Shown here: positions 8,700-17,389 of the stretch, piece by piece
Numbering within the stretch: position 1 is the first letter of the stretch
How the letters are laid out: each line of letters opens with the position of its first letter
Translations under genes and position numbers: made by a program
The notes under the pieces: model-generated
What the model was told of the DNA's origin: nothing
Database searches by the model: none
What the model saw: the letters and a program-made list of their open reading frames with translations, nothing else
Assembly (NCBI GenBank): GCA_964491605.1
Contig: CAZBGY010000001.1
Span: forward strand, 122,902 to 186,901
Source: DRYS01 sp964491605
GTDB lineage: Archaea; Thermoproteota; CALKCG01; B24; DRYS01
Reading direction: 5' to 3'
Length of the DNA: 64,000 bases

Positions 8700-9155
8700 C
8701 TAATAAATGTTTCCATGTATATACCCGTCTATCTCGCTGAGAAGCTTCTCTATATCCTTAAACCTTTCGGCTATAGTCGGTCCAGAGCCAAAGCCTCTGC
8801 ATCCAATCTTAGAGGAATAATTCCAATTCATATCCAGGATGAATGTATCGTTGATTAGTTTAACTGTTATCGGAAATAATCTGCAGTTAACAGGGCTCCA
8901 TCCATACTTAAGTCTAAGCATACATAAACCGTCATCTGTAAGGAAGATGCAATGCGAATCTACAGCCTTGAGATAGTGTACTTGCCCTATGTAAGCTACA
9001 GAATCCCTGTAGCCCATGCGCCTAATTCTAGATACCTCCTGCGGATAAAGTTGAAGCGGTATAACGTCTTCGAAAACTGTACGGCAGCAGGATCCGCATT
9101 TAACGCATTCGAATCTTATGTTAGGGTCGAATCCTAAGACTATCTGATGCCTCAT
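8700..9155 (-). CDS. YkgJ-type CxxCxxCC zinc/iron-chelating protein
   Basis: The 151-residue protein has CVKCGSCCRTV near residues 18-28, a C at ~69 and 78 (HCIFL, GLCMLR), NCRLFPI near 91 and GCRGFG near 120. This eight-Cys layout marks the YkgJ (UPF0153) metal-binding domain, whose function is not settled; some members bind Fe-S or Zn. It lies 26 bp upstream of hisC on the same strand, so it could be co-transcribed with the his operon, but nothing in the sequence ties it to histidine synthesis. Start is the ATG at 9155. Confidence 0.8.
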   Translation of the reverse strand: MRHQIVLGFDPNIRFECVKCGSCCRTVFEDVIPLQLYPQEVSRIRRMGYRDSVAYIGQVHYLKAVDSHCIFLTDDGLCMLRLKYGWSPVNCRLFPITVKLINDTFILDMNWNYSSKIGCRGFGSGPTIAERFKDIEKLLSEIDGYIHGNIY

Positions 9156-9203
9156 CTTTAAACACTCCAGTTATGCTGGGATTGCCATACTCATCGCAGC
9201 AGT

Positions 9204-9216
9204 TTAATATAAATAT
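9204..9216. promoter_or_regulatory. TATA-like element in divergent intergenic region
   Basis: An A/T run TTAATATAAATAT sits between the minus-strand CxxCxxCC gene (start 9155) and the plus-strand amidohydrolase. About 25 nt downstream on the plus strand is 9235-9240, which fits archaeal TATA-to-start-site spacing and would give a leaderless or very short-leader message. The element also reads as a TATA box on the minus strand. Confidence 0.5.
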
Positions 9217-9255
9217 TATCCTTTCCCTATCGTAATGTATACGGTGGGGTATAGC

Positions 9256-10119
9256 ATGTCAATAGTGGATTTCCACATCCATCCAGTTAATTTAGAAGAG
9301 TTTCATAGAGTTGATCCAAATCTAACATCAGCTTTACGCGATATATATGGGCTTAGAATAGGTTTGCAGCCTTTGAAAGTATTCGTTAATCAGCTTAGAT
9401 TCTTCGGCGTATCTAAAGCCGCCATCTTAGGTTTAGATCTATCCAGAACATACGGTGTAAAGCTTCCTAGTAATGAAGATTTAGCTAGAATGATTTTGAT
9501 GTATCCAGATCTATTTATAGGTTTCATTGGTTTAGATCCTCTAAAAGGGGATGAAGCGTTAAGTGAATGTGAGAAGTTTATCGATAAGCGTAGATTTAAA
9601 GGTGTCAAGCTAAATCCAGCTCTTCAAGGCTTCAGACCTGACGATGAACGTATCTATCCTGTATACGAGTTGCTGGAGGATCTAGGCGCTATACTCGTTG
9701 TGCATACGGGCTTCTCATGGAATATACGTAGCAATCTAACGTACAGTTACCCGTTACTCATAGAACCTATCGCTTTTAAGTTTAGAGAGCTTAAAATTGT
9801 TTTGGCGCATATGGGGTGGCCTTGGATTTGGGAATCTATCTGTTTAGCCCTCCGCTACGAGAATGTATACTTAGATACAGCCGATACGTTTACAGGTACT
9901 CCTAAAGATCATCTCAAGAAAGTTTTCGTGGAAACATTGGGGGTTAACTTTGTAGAAAATTTTCTAAAGGATAAAATACTATTCGGGTCCAATCACCCTC
10001 GTATGGAATCCGGAAAGGTTTTAGAGGCTATACGTACTCTCCCTATAGAAGATGAAATTAAAGGTCGTATTCTAGGATTAAACGCTCTACATATTCTAGG
10101 AGAGGTGGATGTTCCGTGA
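9256..10119 (+). CDS. Amidohydrolase_2-type TIM-barrel metal-dependent hydrolase
   Basis: The protein has the metal motif DFHIHPVN at its N terminus, VVHTGFSW near residue 155, VLAHMGWPW near 190, YLDTADTF near 212 and ILFGSNHPRME near 250, as in the amidohydrolase_2 (ACMSD/decarboxylase-like) family. The substrate cannot be told. I prefer the ATG at 9256 (287 residues), which has GGTGGGG 5-11 nt upstream; an in-frame ATG at 9235 would add seven residues with no family similarity. The stop overlaps the GTG start of the YjbQ gene, so the two are translationally coupled. Confidence 0.8.
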   Translation: MSIVDFHIHPVNLEEFHRVDPNLTSALRDIYGLRIGLQPLKVFVNQLRFFGVSKAAILGLDLSRTYGVKLPSNEDLARMILMYPDLFIGFIGLDPLKGDEALSECEKFIDKRRFKGVKLNPALQGFRPDDERIYPVYELLEDLGAILVVHTGFSWNIRSNLTYSYPLLIEPIAFKFRELKIVLAHMGWPWIWESICLALRYENVYLDTADTFTGTPKDHLKKVFVETLGVNFVENFLKDKILFGSNHPRMESGKVLEAIRTLPIEDEIKGRILGLNALHILGEVDVP

Positions 10120-10547
10120 AAATCTATGGTGAATACTTGAGGATTGAATCTAGGAAAGATGAAGATATCATAGATATAACAGGCCTACTATCCGAGGTTG
10201 TAGGTAGAAGCGGTGTTAACAATGGTATAGTTACCGTTTATACCATGCATACGACGACAGGTATAGCTGTTAACGAAGGTGAAGAAGGTCTTACCAAGGA
10301 TATAGTTAGATTCTTATCCAGATTGGTACCTAAAGATGAAGACTATATGCACCATCATTTCTTTAGAGAGGATGGACGTATGGCTGTGAATGCATGGGCC
10401 CATCTACGATCTATACTAGTAGGTATGCATACCTCTCTCCCCATCTCTAACGGGAAGATAGTTATAGGTATGAGGCAGAGGGTATTCTTCATAGATTTCG
10501 ATGGGCCTCAAGCTAGGTCGATATACGTACAAGTGATCGGTATCTAA
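10116..10547 (+). CDS. YjbQ/UPF0047 family protein
   Basis: The 143-residue protein shows YTMHTTTGIAVNEGEEGL near residue 43, DYMHHHFF near 78, NAWAHLRSILVGMHTSLPISNGKIVIGMRQRVFFIDFDGPQ from ~93 onward. These His and Asp/Glu positions form the active-site cleft of the YjbQ family. Some members have weak thiamine-phosphate synthase activity, but the physiological role is uncertain. The GTG start overlaps the amidohydrolase stop by 4 bp, and the gene ends 4 bp into the convergent membrane-protein gene. Confidence 0.88.
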   Translation: MKIYGEYLRIESRKDEDIIDITGLLSEVVGRSGVNNGIVTVYTMHTTTGIAVNEGEEGLTKDIVRFLSRLVPKDEDYMHHHFFREDGRMAVNAWAHLRSILVGMHTSLPISNGKIVIGMRQRVFFIDFDGPQARSIYVQVIGI

Positions 10548-11557
10548 ATACCTGCTACTCTTCCTATTATCAAATATTTTTCATCTCTCTTAGTGAAGAT
10601 AACATCAAAGCCTGCCCCCTTCAAAGCTATTAGTACCTCACACCATGGGAAATTCTCTAAATCTAATACCTCTACTTCAAATCCGCCATAAGCCTCCCTT
10701 ACCTCTCCTCTTCCCTTAACAATCTCTCTCAATCTATCATAGATATTTATCGTAGGTATAGCTAGCTCCTCCAGCTTTATTTTCCTCGCCTCCTCCATCT
10801 CCTTTAATCTACTCTTATATTGTTCAACTTCCGCTTCCAGTTCCTTAATCCTGTTACGTAGGCCTGCTACTACTTCTCTAACCTTATCTATCCTAAGCTT
10901 CTCCTCAGCAGCCTCCAACCCTAAATCTATAGATGAAACTATATCTTCTGCTCTCTTAGCTATGGCATCCTTCAAACCTAGAGCTAGAGCTACAGCTAAA
11001 CCGATAGCTAAACCTAACATGGTGCTCCATATGAGGGCAGTCGCTAAGGTAGTGAGTATTGGTATCTCAAGCTTCATAGCGGTTAAACCTGCTAAGATGG
11101 ATATAAGATATAGAATTCCACGTAGAGCTGATCCTATAATGGTCGATGCCCTTGCAGATATGGGGATAACTATCCGTATGAGGTAGTCAGAGAATATGAA
11201 GCCTATAACCGTGACAAATATACCGAATATTAGGAATGGCATGAAATCTACTATGGTTCTAGACGTCGTTACGATTCCCTGTATATCCGTCATAGTAGCT
11301 GCTATATGGAATGCTACCGCATAGACATATAGCCTCGCGAGCACATCTATAACCGAGGATATCTTTATACCTGCATCTTTAAGCTGTTTTCCGATATATG
11401 TTCTCTTCTCCAGTTGTTCATCTATCCTCAACCTGACGGCTATCATCCTAGCCAATCTACCAAGTAGCCTTCCTACAATCCAACCTACCGCTATCACTAT
11501 GATTATCTTAGCTGCAAGCCATAGCATATCCAGCAGGTATGTCTCTATCAAATCCAC
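10544..11557 (-). CDS. Membrane protein with conserved TM-helix repeats and cytoplasmic coiled coil (MscS-related)
   Basis: The 337-residue protein has hydrophobic segments at about 11-34, 68-90, 103-127, 138-162 and 166-195. The last, ending in LAIGLAVALALGLKDAIA, resembles the gate-helix region of small-conductance channel proteins and the conserved TM-helix family, followed at once by a charged coiled coil (about 215-262, KELEAEVEQYKSRLKEMEEARK). The C-terminal ~70 residues look like a small soluble domain. I cannot say whether it is a channel; the full MscS beta domain is not visible. It is convergent with the YjbQ gene and 61 bp downstream of AMP phosphorylase. Confidence 0.65.
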   Translation of the reverse strand: MDLIETYLLDMLWLAAKIIIVIAVGWIVGRLLGRLARMIAVRLRIDEQLEKRTYIGKQLKDAGIKISSVIDVLARLYVYAVAFHIAATMTDIQGIVTTSRTIVDFMPFLIFGIFVTVIGFIFSDYLIRIVIPISARASTIIGSALRGILYLISILAGLTAMKLEIPILTTLATALIWSTMLGLAIGLAVALALGLKDAIAKRAEDIVSSIDLGLEAAEEKLRIDKVREVVAGLRNRIKELEAEVEQYKSRLKEMEEARKIKLEELAIPTINIYDRLREIVKGRGEVREAYGGFEVEVLDLENFPWCEVLIALKGAGFDVIFTKRDEKYLIIGRVAGI

Positions 11558-11618
11558 CCCACACTACATTTCTTAATCTTAGGTTAAAAACATTAATAGA
11601 TACAACTGCATAGAAAGT

Positions 11619-13166
11619 CTACCTCTCTAATATGAAAGCTTTACTGTAAACCGGGGCTCTCTCAACTTTCTGTATCAGCATATCCATATATCCGCCAACA
11701 CCTATGAATAGGCCCTCTTCTTCGATCTTACCGATAGTATAATCTAGCTTATACTCTTTCTCAGCGTATAAGGTGAATAACGGATCTCCAGGCTCAACCA
11801 TGTCCCCTACCTTCTTGTGCAGTTCTATGCCGGCACCCTTATCTTTAGGTGCTCCCAGCAGCCTAACCGCTTCTACAAGACTATTATTATCTATCCAGAG
11901 AACCACGCCTTTCCTAGTGGATCTAAAGGTATATCTGCATCCACCTACCGCTACATCTTCAGGCCTTATGTTGGGGTCTCCACCTTGAGCTTCTATAATC
12001 TCCTTGAGCTTAGATAAGGCTATTCCCTTCTTCACGGTCGCTAAAGCTATATTATAGCCATCATCCTCGCCTACAGATTCTAGAAGCATCCCGGCTATAT
12101 TGCATGCTTTATCCAGTAGATCTGGGACGCTCCTAGACATTGATAGTAGCTCTAAAGCTTCTCTGGCCTCCAAAGCTGGGCCTACCGTGAAGCCTATAGG
12201 TTGCTCACCATATGTTATACAACACTTAGTCTTTATATTTAGTAGATCGCTCAGCCTTATAAAGTCTTTAGCTAAAAGATTTGCCTCCCCTATAGTTTTC
12301 ACCTTCGTCCCCCTCCCAGTTGGTATATCTACGACCAGGTATTCAGCTCCGACTGCCTTCTTCTTAGCCATAATGGATGGTAGTAGTAGCGGATCTATCT
12401 GTAGAGGTCTCTCAATATTCACGAAGATATCATCTGCAGGGGCTAGGTGTAGAGCTCCGCCCCAAACTATGCATCCTCCAGTTTTCTCCACAACCTCTTT
12501 CATTTCGCTTATCGAAAGGGATACAGGCATGAGAGCTTCAGCTCTATCAGCCGTACCTGCTGCTGATGTTATAGCTCTAGAAGATGTCTTAGGTATAGTG
12601 TAGCCTAACGATGCTATTATCGGTACTACGATCAATGTAGTCTTATCCCCTGGTACTCCTCCTATCGAATGCTTATCAAGTATGGGTTTCTTTTTTAGCT
12701 CAAGTCTTTCGCCTGTAGCAACCATAGCTTCTGACATAGCTGCAGCCTCTTCCAAGCTTAAACCATATATATGTAGGCTTGCTACAAATGCTGTTATTTC
12801 GATCTCGCTTAGATTGCCGTGGACAACATCGTACACTATCTCGTATATGGCATCTCTATCTAGGCTTCTACCTCTAAGCTTCTCTCTTATATGCTGTATT
12901 GATCTAGGTGGAGGTGAAGGTTCTATATCTACTTCTACTCCCTCTTTTAATCCTAGATACGATGTTACTTCTCTATATGCCCCCATCCATCCGTGATCTA
13001 TGAAATAACTGGTAGTGTTGACTATGGCTGTTATACTCTTACCATTGAACCCTATCCTCACCCTATTTAAACTTTTTACTCCAATTTCCTCAGCATCGGA
13101 TTCGTTGAGTATAACTATCCATTTACCACCCGCTTCTAAGCTTAAAGGTTTAACTCTAAGCTTCAA
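11619..13166 (-). CDS. deoA: AMP phosphorylase
   Basis: The 515-residue protein has an archaeal N-terminal domain (about 1-85) followed by the thymidine-phosphorylase core: KHSIGGVPGDKTTLIVVPIIASLGYTIPKTSSRAITSAAGTADRAEAL near residues 165-215, then the C-terminal beta domain. The extra N-terminal domain and length distinguish archaeal AMP phosphorylase from bacterial thymidine phosphorylase (about 440). It phosphorolyses nucleoside 5'-monophosphates to base and ribose 1,5-bisphosphate. In known archaea this feeds ribose-1,5-bisphosphate isomerase and RuBisCO; neither gene is in the window. Start is TTG at 13166. Confidence 0.93.
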   Translation of the reverse strand: MKLRVKPLSLEAGGKWIVILNESDAEEIGVKSLNRVRIGFNGKSITAIVNTTSYFIDHGWMGAYREVTSYLGLKEGVEVDIEPSPPPRSIQHIREKLRGRSLDRDAIYEIVYDVVHGNLSEIEITAFVASLHIYGLSLEEAAAMSEAMVATGERLELKKKPILDKHSIGGVPGDKTTLIVVPIIASLGYTIPKTSSRAITSAAGTADRAEALMPVSLSISEMKEVVEKTGGCIVWGGALHLAPADDIFVNIERPLQIDPLLLPSIMAKKKAVGAEYLVVDIPTGRGTKVKTIGEANLLAKDFIRLSDLLNIKTKCCITYGEQPIGFTVGPALEAREALELLSMSRSVPDLLDKACNIAGMLLESVGEDDGYNIALATVKKGIALSKLKEIIEAQGGDPNIRPEDVAVGGCRYTFRSTRKGVVLWIDNNSLVEAVRLLGAPKDKGAGIELHKKVGDMVEPGDPLFTLYAEKEYKLDYTIGKIEEEGLFIGVGGYMDMLIQKVERAPVYSKAFILER

Positions 13167-13231
13167 AGCCTATACAGTGTTCTACATGATACAGATATCC
13201 CGATTTAAGTATTAGTATGGTATGGATAAAC

Positions 13232-13513
13232 CTAGGAGCCTATACTCTCCCGTTTTATTAGAAGTATCCATGGTGTTAGAACAGCTATCAGATTTAACGG
13301 AAGGGGGGAGAGATCTATGATCATATCGCCTGTTCTAAGTATGAGTAGCCATACAGCGTAAGCTAGGATTGAAGCCATTATATAAGATGTAAGCATCCTG
13401 AAGCATCTGATGCTTCCGACTTTCCTTCTAATAACGTAAAAGGATAACGGTATCGAAGCTAAAGCTAGAGCATAGCATAGAGCTAATACTAGGAAGCTTA
13501 GATGTTCAGACAT
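13232..13513 (-). CDS. Small three-helix membrane protein, unknown
   Basis: The 93-residue protein has hydrophobic segments at about 5-27, 39-60 and 68-86 separated by short charged loops (RRKVGSIRC, RTGD) and a charged C terminus (KRESIGS). I do not recognise a family. It overlaps the end of the 70-residue coiled-coil gene by 8 bp, so the two are very likely translated together, and both follow S25e on the same strand. Confidence 0.65.
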   Translation of the reverse strand: MSEHLSFLVLALCYALALASIPLSFYVIRRKVGSIRCFRMLTSYIMASILAYAVWLLILRTGDMIIDLSPLPLNLIAVLTPWILLIKRESIGS

Positions 13514-13718
13514 ACCCTGCCATAAACCTTAACTGAGCTATGCGATCCATAACCTCTACAGCCCTCCTCTCCAGTTTATACCTCTCCTCCCTATACTCTT
13601 CCTCTGTTACAACCCCGCCTCTACGCTTTTCTTCTAACCGTTTAAATTCCTCGATTATCCTCTCTTTCTCCTTCTCTAGTTCTTCCAACTTCCTCTTAAC
13701 AGATTCGACATCGTACAT
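13506..13718 (-). CDS. Small coiled-coil protein, unknown
   Basis: The 70-residue protein is almost wholly charged helix: a heptad-like KLEELEKEKERIIEEFKRLEE stretch, a short GGVV break, then EEEYREERYKLERR and VMDRIAQLRF. The TEEEYREERYKLE segment resembles short regions found in many archaeal membrane-associated helical proteins. Function unknown. It lies 37 bp after S25e and overlaps the membrane-protein gene by 8 bp, which suggests the pair act together, perhaps as a membrane anchor plus helical partner. Confidence 0.65.
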   Translation of the reverse strand: MYDVESVKRKLEELEKEKERIIEEFKRLEEKRRGGVVTEEEYREERYKLERRAVEVMDRIAQLRFMAGYV

Positions 13719-13755
13719 ATCCGACTTCCGTTCTCCATCATATTTCTATACATAT

Positions 13756-14073
13756 CTATACTTGCACTACCTGAAATATCCTAATCCTATTATGCCCGCC
13801 GACGCATTTAATTATACCCTTAGATTCTAGCATCTCTAAGTAATCCTTAGCTACGCTTAGCTTTATGTTGTACTTGGATGCTAGTGCATACGGTGTTATA
13901 ACTTTCATCTTCTTAACTTCCTCTATGAACTCTCTACTACCCAACCCTTGAGCATCTATAGTCGAACTCTTCTTCTCACTTTTCGTATCTTCTTTTCCCC
14001 GCGTCTTCTTTTCCTCTTTAGCGAGTTGAGCTTTGAGCATCTGGGATATAGACTTCTTCTTAGTACCGCCCAT
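13756..14073 (-). CDS. rps25e: 30S ribosomal protein S25e
   Basis: The 105-residue protein starts MGGTKKKSISQMLKAQLAKEE, a basic extended tail, followed by a winged-helix fold with VITPYALASKYNIKLSVAKDYLEMLESKGIIK and a C-terminal strand ending NRIRIFQV. This is the archaeal/eukaryotic S25e family. It is present in Thermoproteota and related groups and missing from many Euryarchaeota, so it helps to place the organism. Start ATG at 14073. It appears to head a short operon with the coiled-coil and membrane genes. Confidence 0.92.
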   Translation of the reverse strand: MGGTKKKSISQMLKAQLAKEEKKTRGKEDTKSEKKSSTIDAQGLGSREFIEEVKKMKVITPYALASKYNIKLSVAKDYLEMLESKGIIKCVGGHNRIRIFQVVQV

Positions 14074-14156
14074 ACCTACTCCACACTCCTCTAGCCATCT
14101 AATTTCTTAATAGAATTAATTAACCTTTCCCTTTAAACCTAGATTTTAGAATCTAG

Positions 14157-15440
14157 GTGATCGATGTGAAAATCCTCCTGCCGTATGGTGAGGATTCGAT
14201 AGATTTCGAAGTACCTAGCGATGTAACATACTATATCGTATCTTCGAAGCTTCCAAGCGGAGAGGGCGTTAATCAGGATAAACTTATCGATGAAGCTCTG
14301 AGCAACCCCATCGGTTTACCGAAGCTGGATGTGCTTCTAAAGAGATCTGATAGAGTATGCGTACTCATTACCGATAAAACTAGAGCCACTCCAAATAGAG
14401 TAATACTACCTATCCTTTTATCCCGTATAAGGGAAGCTGGTGTAAGTAAAGATGATATAAGTATAATCATAGCGAACGGTCTACATAAGCCCATGAGTAG
14501 AGGGGAGCTTGAAGAGTTCCTTGGAAGCCGTATACCCTCAGAATACAACGTTATTAATCATGTAGCGGATGATGAGGATTCCTTAAGGTATATGGGTAGG
14601 ACAAGTTTCGGTACTCTACTCTACGTGAATAGGATTGTAGCAGAATCAGATTTTAGAATATCGGTTGGGCTTGTAGAGCCGCATTTCTTCGCAGGATATA
14701 GCGGAGGTAGGAAGCTTATACTCCCTGGGGTATCCGGTGTTAAATCGATATATATGAATCATAGCTTCAGGATGCTGTCCCATCCGCTTGCTGATTACGG
14801 ATATACCGATGGTAATCCTGTTCACGAGGATATGATGGAAGCCGCTTCTATCATTGGTCTTGAGTATACAGTTAATGTTATCGTAGGTAGAGATAAACGT
14901 ATGATTTATGCTTCTTCTGGAAGTTTTGTGGAAGCTCATCGTAGAGCTATAGATTTCTTAAGCTCGATGGTATGCGTAAAGGTACCATTTCAAGCTGATA
15001 TAACAATCACGACTAATGGTGGATACCCGTTGGATAGGGATCTTTACCAAACCGTTAAAGGTATGGTGACAGCTTCTAGGATTACAAGGGATAAAGGGGT
15101 GATAATAGTTGTGTCTGAGTGCAGGGATGGCGTTGGTCACGCCGATTTTAAGGAGCTTGCATCTATGTATAGAGATCCACGCAAGATTCTCGAATATATT
15201 AAGGCTAACGAGCCTTTAAGGGATCAATGGGAGGTACAGAAGCTTGCTCAGGTGTTATGTAAGAACAACGTGGTACTGGTATCTAGAGGTGTACGTGAAG
15301 AGGAAGCTCTCGACATGAATTTCAAGTATGCTTCAACGGTTGAGGAGGCATATATGGAAGCGTTAAGAATAGTGGGTAAAGTTGATGTTAAAGTTGCATT
15401 CATACCTGAAGGGCCATACGTAATACCTGGTATCCGTTAA
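14157..15440 (+). CDS. LarA-like nickel-pincer racemase family (DUF2088)
   Basis: The 427-residue protein has ITDKTRATPN near residue 78, ANGLHKPM near 107, NHVADDEDS near 138, GLVEPHFFAGYSGGRKLILPGVSG from ~177, and NGGYPLDRDLYQTVKG near 285. These match lactate racemase LarA and related epimerases, which use a nickel-pincer nucleotide bound through the Lys in the GGRK region. No larB, larC or larE maturation gene is in the window. The substrate may differ from lactate. GTG start at 14157 with a second GTG at 14166; CTTTAAACC near 14131 is a possible TATA box. It is convergent with the mutase and overlaps it by 4 bp. Confidence 0.88.
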   Translation: MIDVKILLPYGEDSIDFEVPSDVTYYIVSSKLPSGEGVNQDKLIDEALSNPIGLPKLDVLLKRSDRVCVLITDKTRATPNRVILPILLSRIREAGVSKDDISIIIANGLHKPMSRGELEEFLGSRIPSEYNVINHVADDEDSLRYMGRTSFGTLLYVNRIVAESDFRISVGLVEPHFFAGYSGGRKLILPGVSGVKSIYMNHSFRMLSHPLADYGYTDGNPVHEDMMEAASIIGLEYTVNVIVGRDKRMIYASSGSFVEAHRRAIDFLSSMVCVKVPFQADITITTNGGYPLDRDLYQTVKGMVTASRITRDKGVIIVVSECRDGVGHADFKELASMYRDPRKILEYIKANEPLRDQWEVQKLAQVLCKNNVVLVSRGVREEEALDMNFKYASTVEEAYMEALRIVGKVDVKVAFIPEGPYVIPGIR

Positions 15441-16810
15441 CTAGATAGACTCTCCACTATCTCGGTTACAAGCTTTGTGTATTCTTCCGCTAACTTTTCA
15501 GCTCTCTCATATGATGGTGCTTCGGCTATAATCCTGTATATGGATTCTGTTCCGCTAGGCCTTACGAGAACCCATTCTCTATCTTTAAACCATACTTTTA
15601 ATCCATCTATCTTCTCTATCCTTTCACCTATACCTTCAACTTCCTCTTCGAGCATAGATAAAACCTTATACTTAACCTCCTCTCGGCATGGAACCTTCCT
15701 CTTTACTATATGGTAGATCGGAAGAGTCGATAGAGCTTCAGATAGATTCATCTCTCTTACCGCAAGTATATGTAGTATTAAAGCGGTTGTCATACCTCCA
15801 TCCCTTACAGGCTGATGCGGTCCATAGAATACCCCTCCATTCTCCTCCCCCCCTAGCTCAGCGTTCATTCTCTTCATGGTCCACGATACATCTACGCTTC
15901 CAACTTTGACCCGCACCACTTTTCCACCCCTCTTACCAGCTATATCATCGACGATTTGCGATGTACTTACAGGCGTAACCAATACCGTTCCAGGCTTTAA
16001 GCTCATTACGTAATCCTCTATTAACGCTAGGCTTCTATCCCCAGGATGGAATACACCGTTCTCATCTACGAATACAGCTCTATCCCCATCCCCATCGTAA
16101 GCTACACCTAAATCAGCATCAAAGATTTTAACAGCTTTCATGAGTCCACCTAGATTTTCCTCAGAAGGCTCTGGAGGTCTACCCGGGAACATTCCGTCTA
16201 TATAGTCGTTTATGGTATAGACTTCGCACCCTAAAGCTTTAAGGATGTATGGAATCGTTAAAGCTGCTACACTATTTCCAAGATCTACTACGACTCTATA
16301 CTTATGTCTAGCGATGAGATCCCTATCCACATGTCTAACTACGGCTTCTATATACCTCTCGATAGATCCCGTAATACTCCTTACCTTACCCACCTTACTC
16401 CATTCTGCAAGTTTATAGTTTCCTTCGAAGAAGATGGCTTCTATCCTCTCCTCTTCCTCGCGTGATATTTCAACACCATCCGGCCCGCATACTTTCACGC
16501 CTATATACTCTGGAGGATTATGGGATGCTGTGAATATGATGCATCCATTCACCGCGTTGAACCTTGCATCATGCTGGATAACAGGGGTAGGTGCTAATCC
16601 TGCATCTAGTACCTCGCATCCAGCTGCGAGTAAGCCTGAAACCGTAGCATCCCTCGCTATAGGGCTTCCAATCCTTCCATCCATACCTACGAGTATTTTC
16701 CCTCCTTCGAAATACGTTCCTATAGCATACCCTAGTTTAACTAGGGTCTCTACGGTTATACTCTTGTTAAGTATACCTCTAACACCATTTGTACCGAATA
16801 GTTTGCGCAT
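15437..16810 (-). CDS. glmM: Phosphoglucosamine mutase / phosphomannomutase family
   Basis: The 457-residue enzyme has the phospho-Ser loop TASHNPPE (Ser96), the metal loop DGDGDRA near residue 240, sugar-binding GGEENGG near 324 and the phosphate-binding RPSGTES near 417. It starts RKLFGTNGVRG, the usual start of archaeal alpha-phosphohexomutases. Archaeal members of this class convert glucosamine-6-P to glucosamine-1-P or mannose-6-P to mannose-1-P, giving precursors for glycan synthesis. The LFGTNGVRG start and length favour GlmM but the sugar specificity is an inference. Confidence 0.9.
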   Translation of the reverse strand: MRKLFGTNGVRGILNKSITVETLVKLGYAIGTYFEGGKILVGMDGRIGSPIARDATVSGLLAAGCEVLDAGLAPTPVIQHDARFNAVNGCIIFTASHNPPEYIGVKVCGPDGVEISREEEERIEAIFFEGNYKLAEWSKVGKVRSITGSIERYIEAVVRHVDRDLIARHKYRVVVDLGNSVAALTIPYILKALGCEVYTINDYIDGMFPGRPPEPSEENLGGLMKAVKIFDADLGVAYDGDGDRAVFVDENGVFHPGDRSLALIEDYVMSLKPGTVLVTPVSTSQIVDDIAGKRGGKVVRVKVGSVDVSWTMKRMNAELGGEENGGVFYGPHQPVRDGGMTTALILHILAVREMNLSEALSTLPIYHIVKRKVPCREEVKYKVLSMLEEEVEGIGERIEKIDGLKVWFKDREWVLVRPSGTESIYRIIAEAPSYERAEKLAEEYTKLVTEIVESLSS

Positions 16811-17032
16811 ATCTGCTGATATATTCTGATGATATATCGCCTAAATAATGTTTTCGGGGGTAGTTAAACGTAAAATAGCTGCGAACTATGATTTGATATA
16901 TATAAATTTAATACAATATTTACTTCAATAGCTAATATAATCGCTATCAAATGTATCTCGGTGTCAGTTAAAGTGATCACTACTTAACTTGTATGTAAGC
17001 GAATCTAGGCTTAGTAGGTTGAATGAATCACC

Positions 17033-17085
17033 GGTCTATCCTCTTAGATATGATAGGCCCCCGCCATATGGATAAACATCTATCC
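17033..17085 (+). other. Two adjacent hairpins in a 390-bp gene-free stretch (possible structured RNA or leader)
   Basis: Between the mutase start (16810) and the ribbon-helix-helix gene (17246) there is no convincing ORF. Two inverted repeats follow one another: GGTCTATC (17033-17040) with GATAGGCC (17052-17059), eight pairs with one G-U, and GGATA (17070-17074) with TATCC (17081-17085). The rest of 16811-17032 is A/T-rich, with TATA-like runs near 16895-16920. The function is unknown; it may be a small RNA or leader structure, and stems this short can occur by chance. Confidence 0.3.
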
Positions 17086-17245
17086 AACCATTTCTAGACG
17101 ATTATAGGGGAAGAAAATCCTCAAGATATCTAGGATGGATGAAAAATATCTGTTAGCTTAACTGCACATTCCACATACGTAAGCTCTTAAGGGTTAAACT
17201 TTGCTGGATATACTGATTATTCACGCTATGGGTCGGCGGAACTCT

Positions 17246-17389
17246 ATGCGTCTTGTAACAGTCAAGTTACCGGAAGCGGTAGTGGAAGGTATAGATGAGC
17301 TTGTTAAGACAGGCTTCTATCCTAGTAGGAGTGCTGTTATAAGAGCTGCTGTGAGAGATCTGTTGAGAAGGGAGTTATGGAGAAGTTAA
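17246..17389 (+). CDS. Ribbon-helix-helix (CopG/MetJ-type) DNA-binding protein
   Basis: The core reads MRLVTVKLPEAVVEGIDEL, then FYPSRSAVIRAAVRDLLRREL: a beta strand followed by two helices, the compact RHH fold with the SRSAVIRAA turn typical of archaeal regulators. I choose the ATG at 17246 (47 residues), which has GGCGGAAC just upstream and gives the usual RHH N terminus; in-frame starts at 17201 or 17228 would add a non-conserved tail. Likely a dimeric transcription factor. Its 3' end overlaps the convergent pyrF by 15 bp. The upstream hairpins could be its own regulatory region. Confidence 0.8.
   Translation: MRLVTVKLPEAVVEGIDELVKTGFYPSRSAVIRAAVRDLLRRELWRS

Noticed and set aside
10544..11557. 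Firm call as MscS mechanosensitive channel
   Set aside because: The conserved MscS beta domain is not visible; only the TM-helix pattern and the coiled coil are, so I kept a general name.
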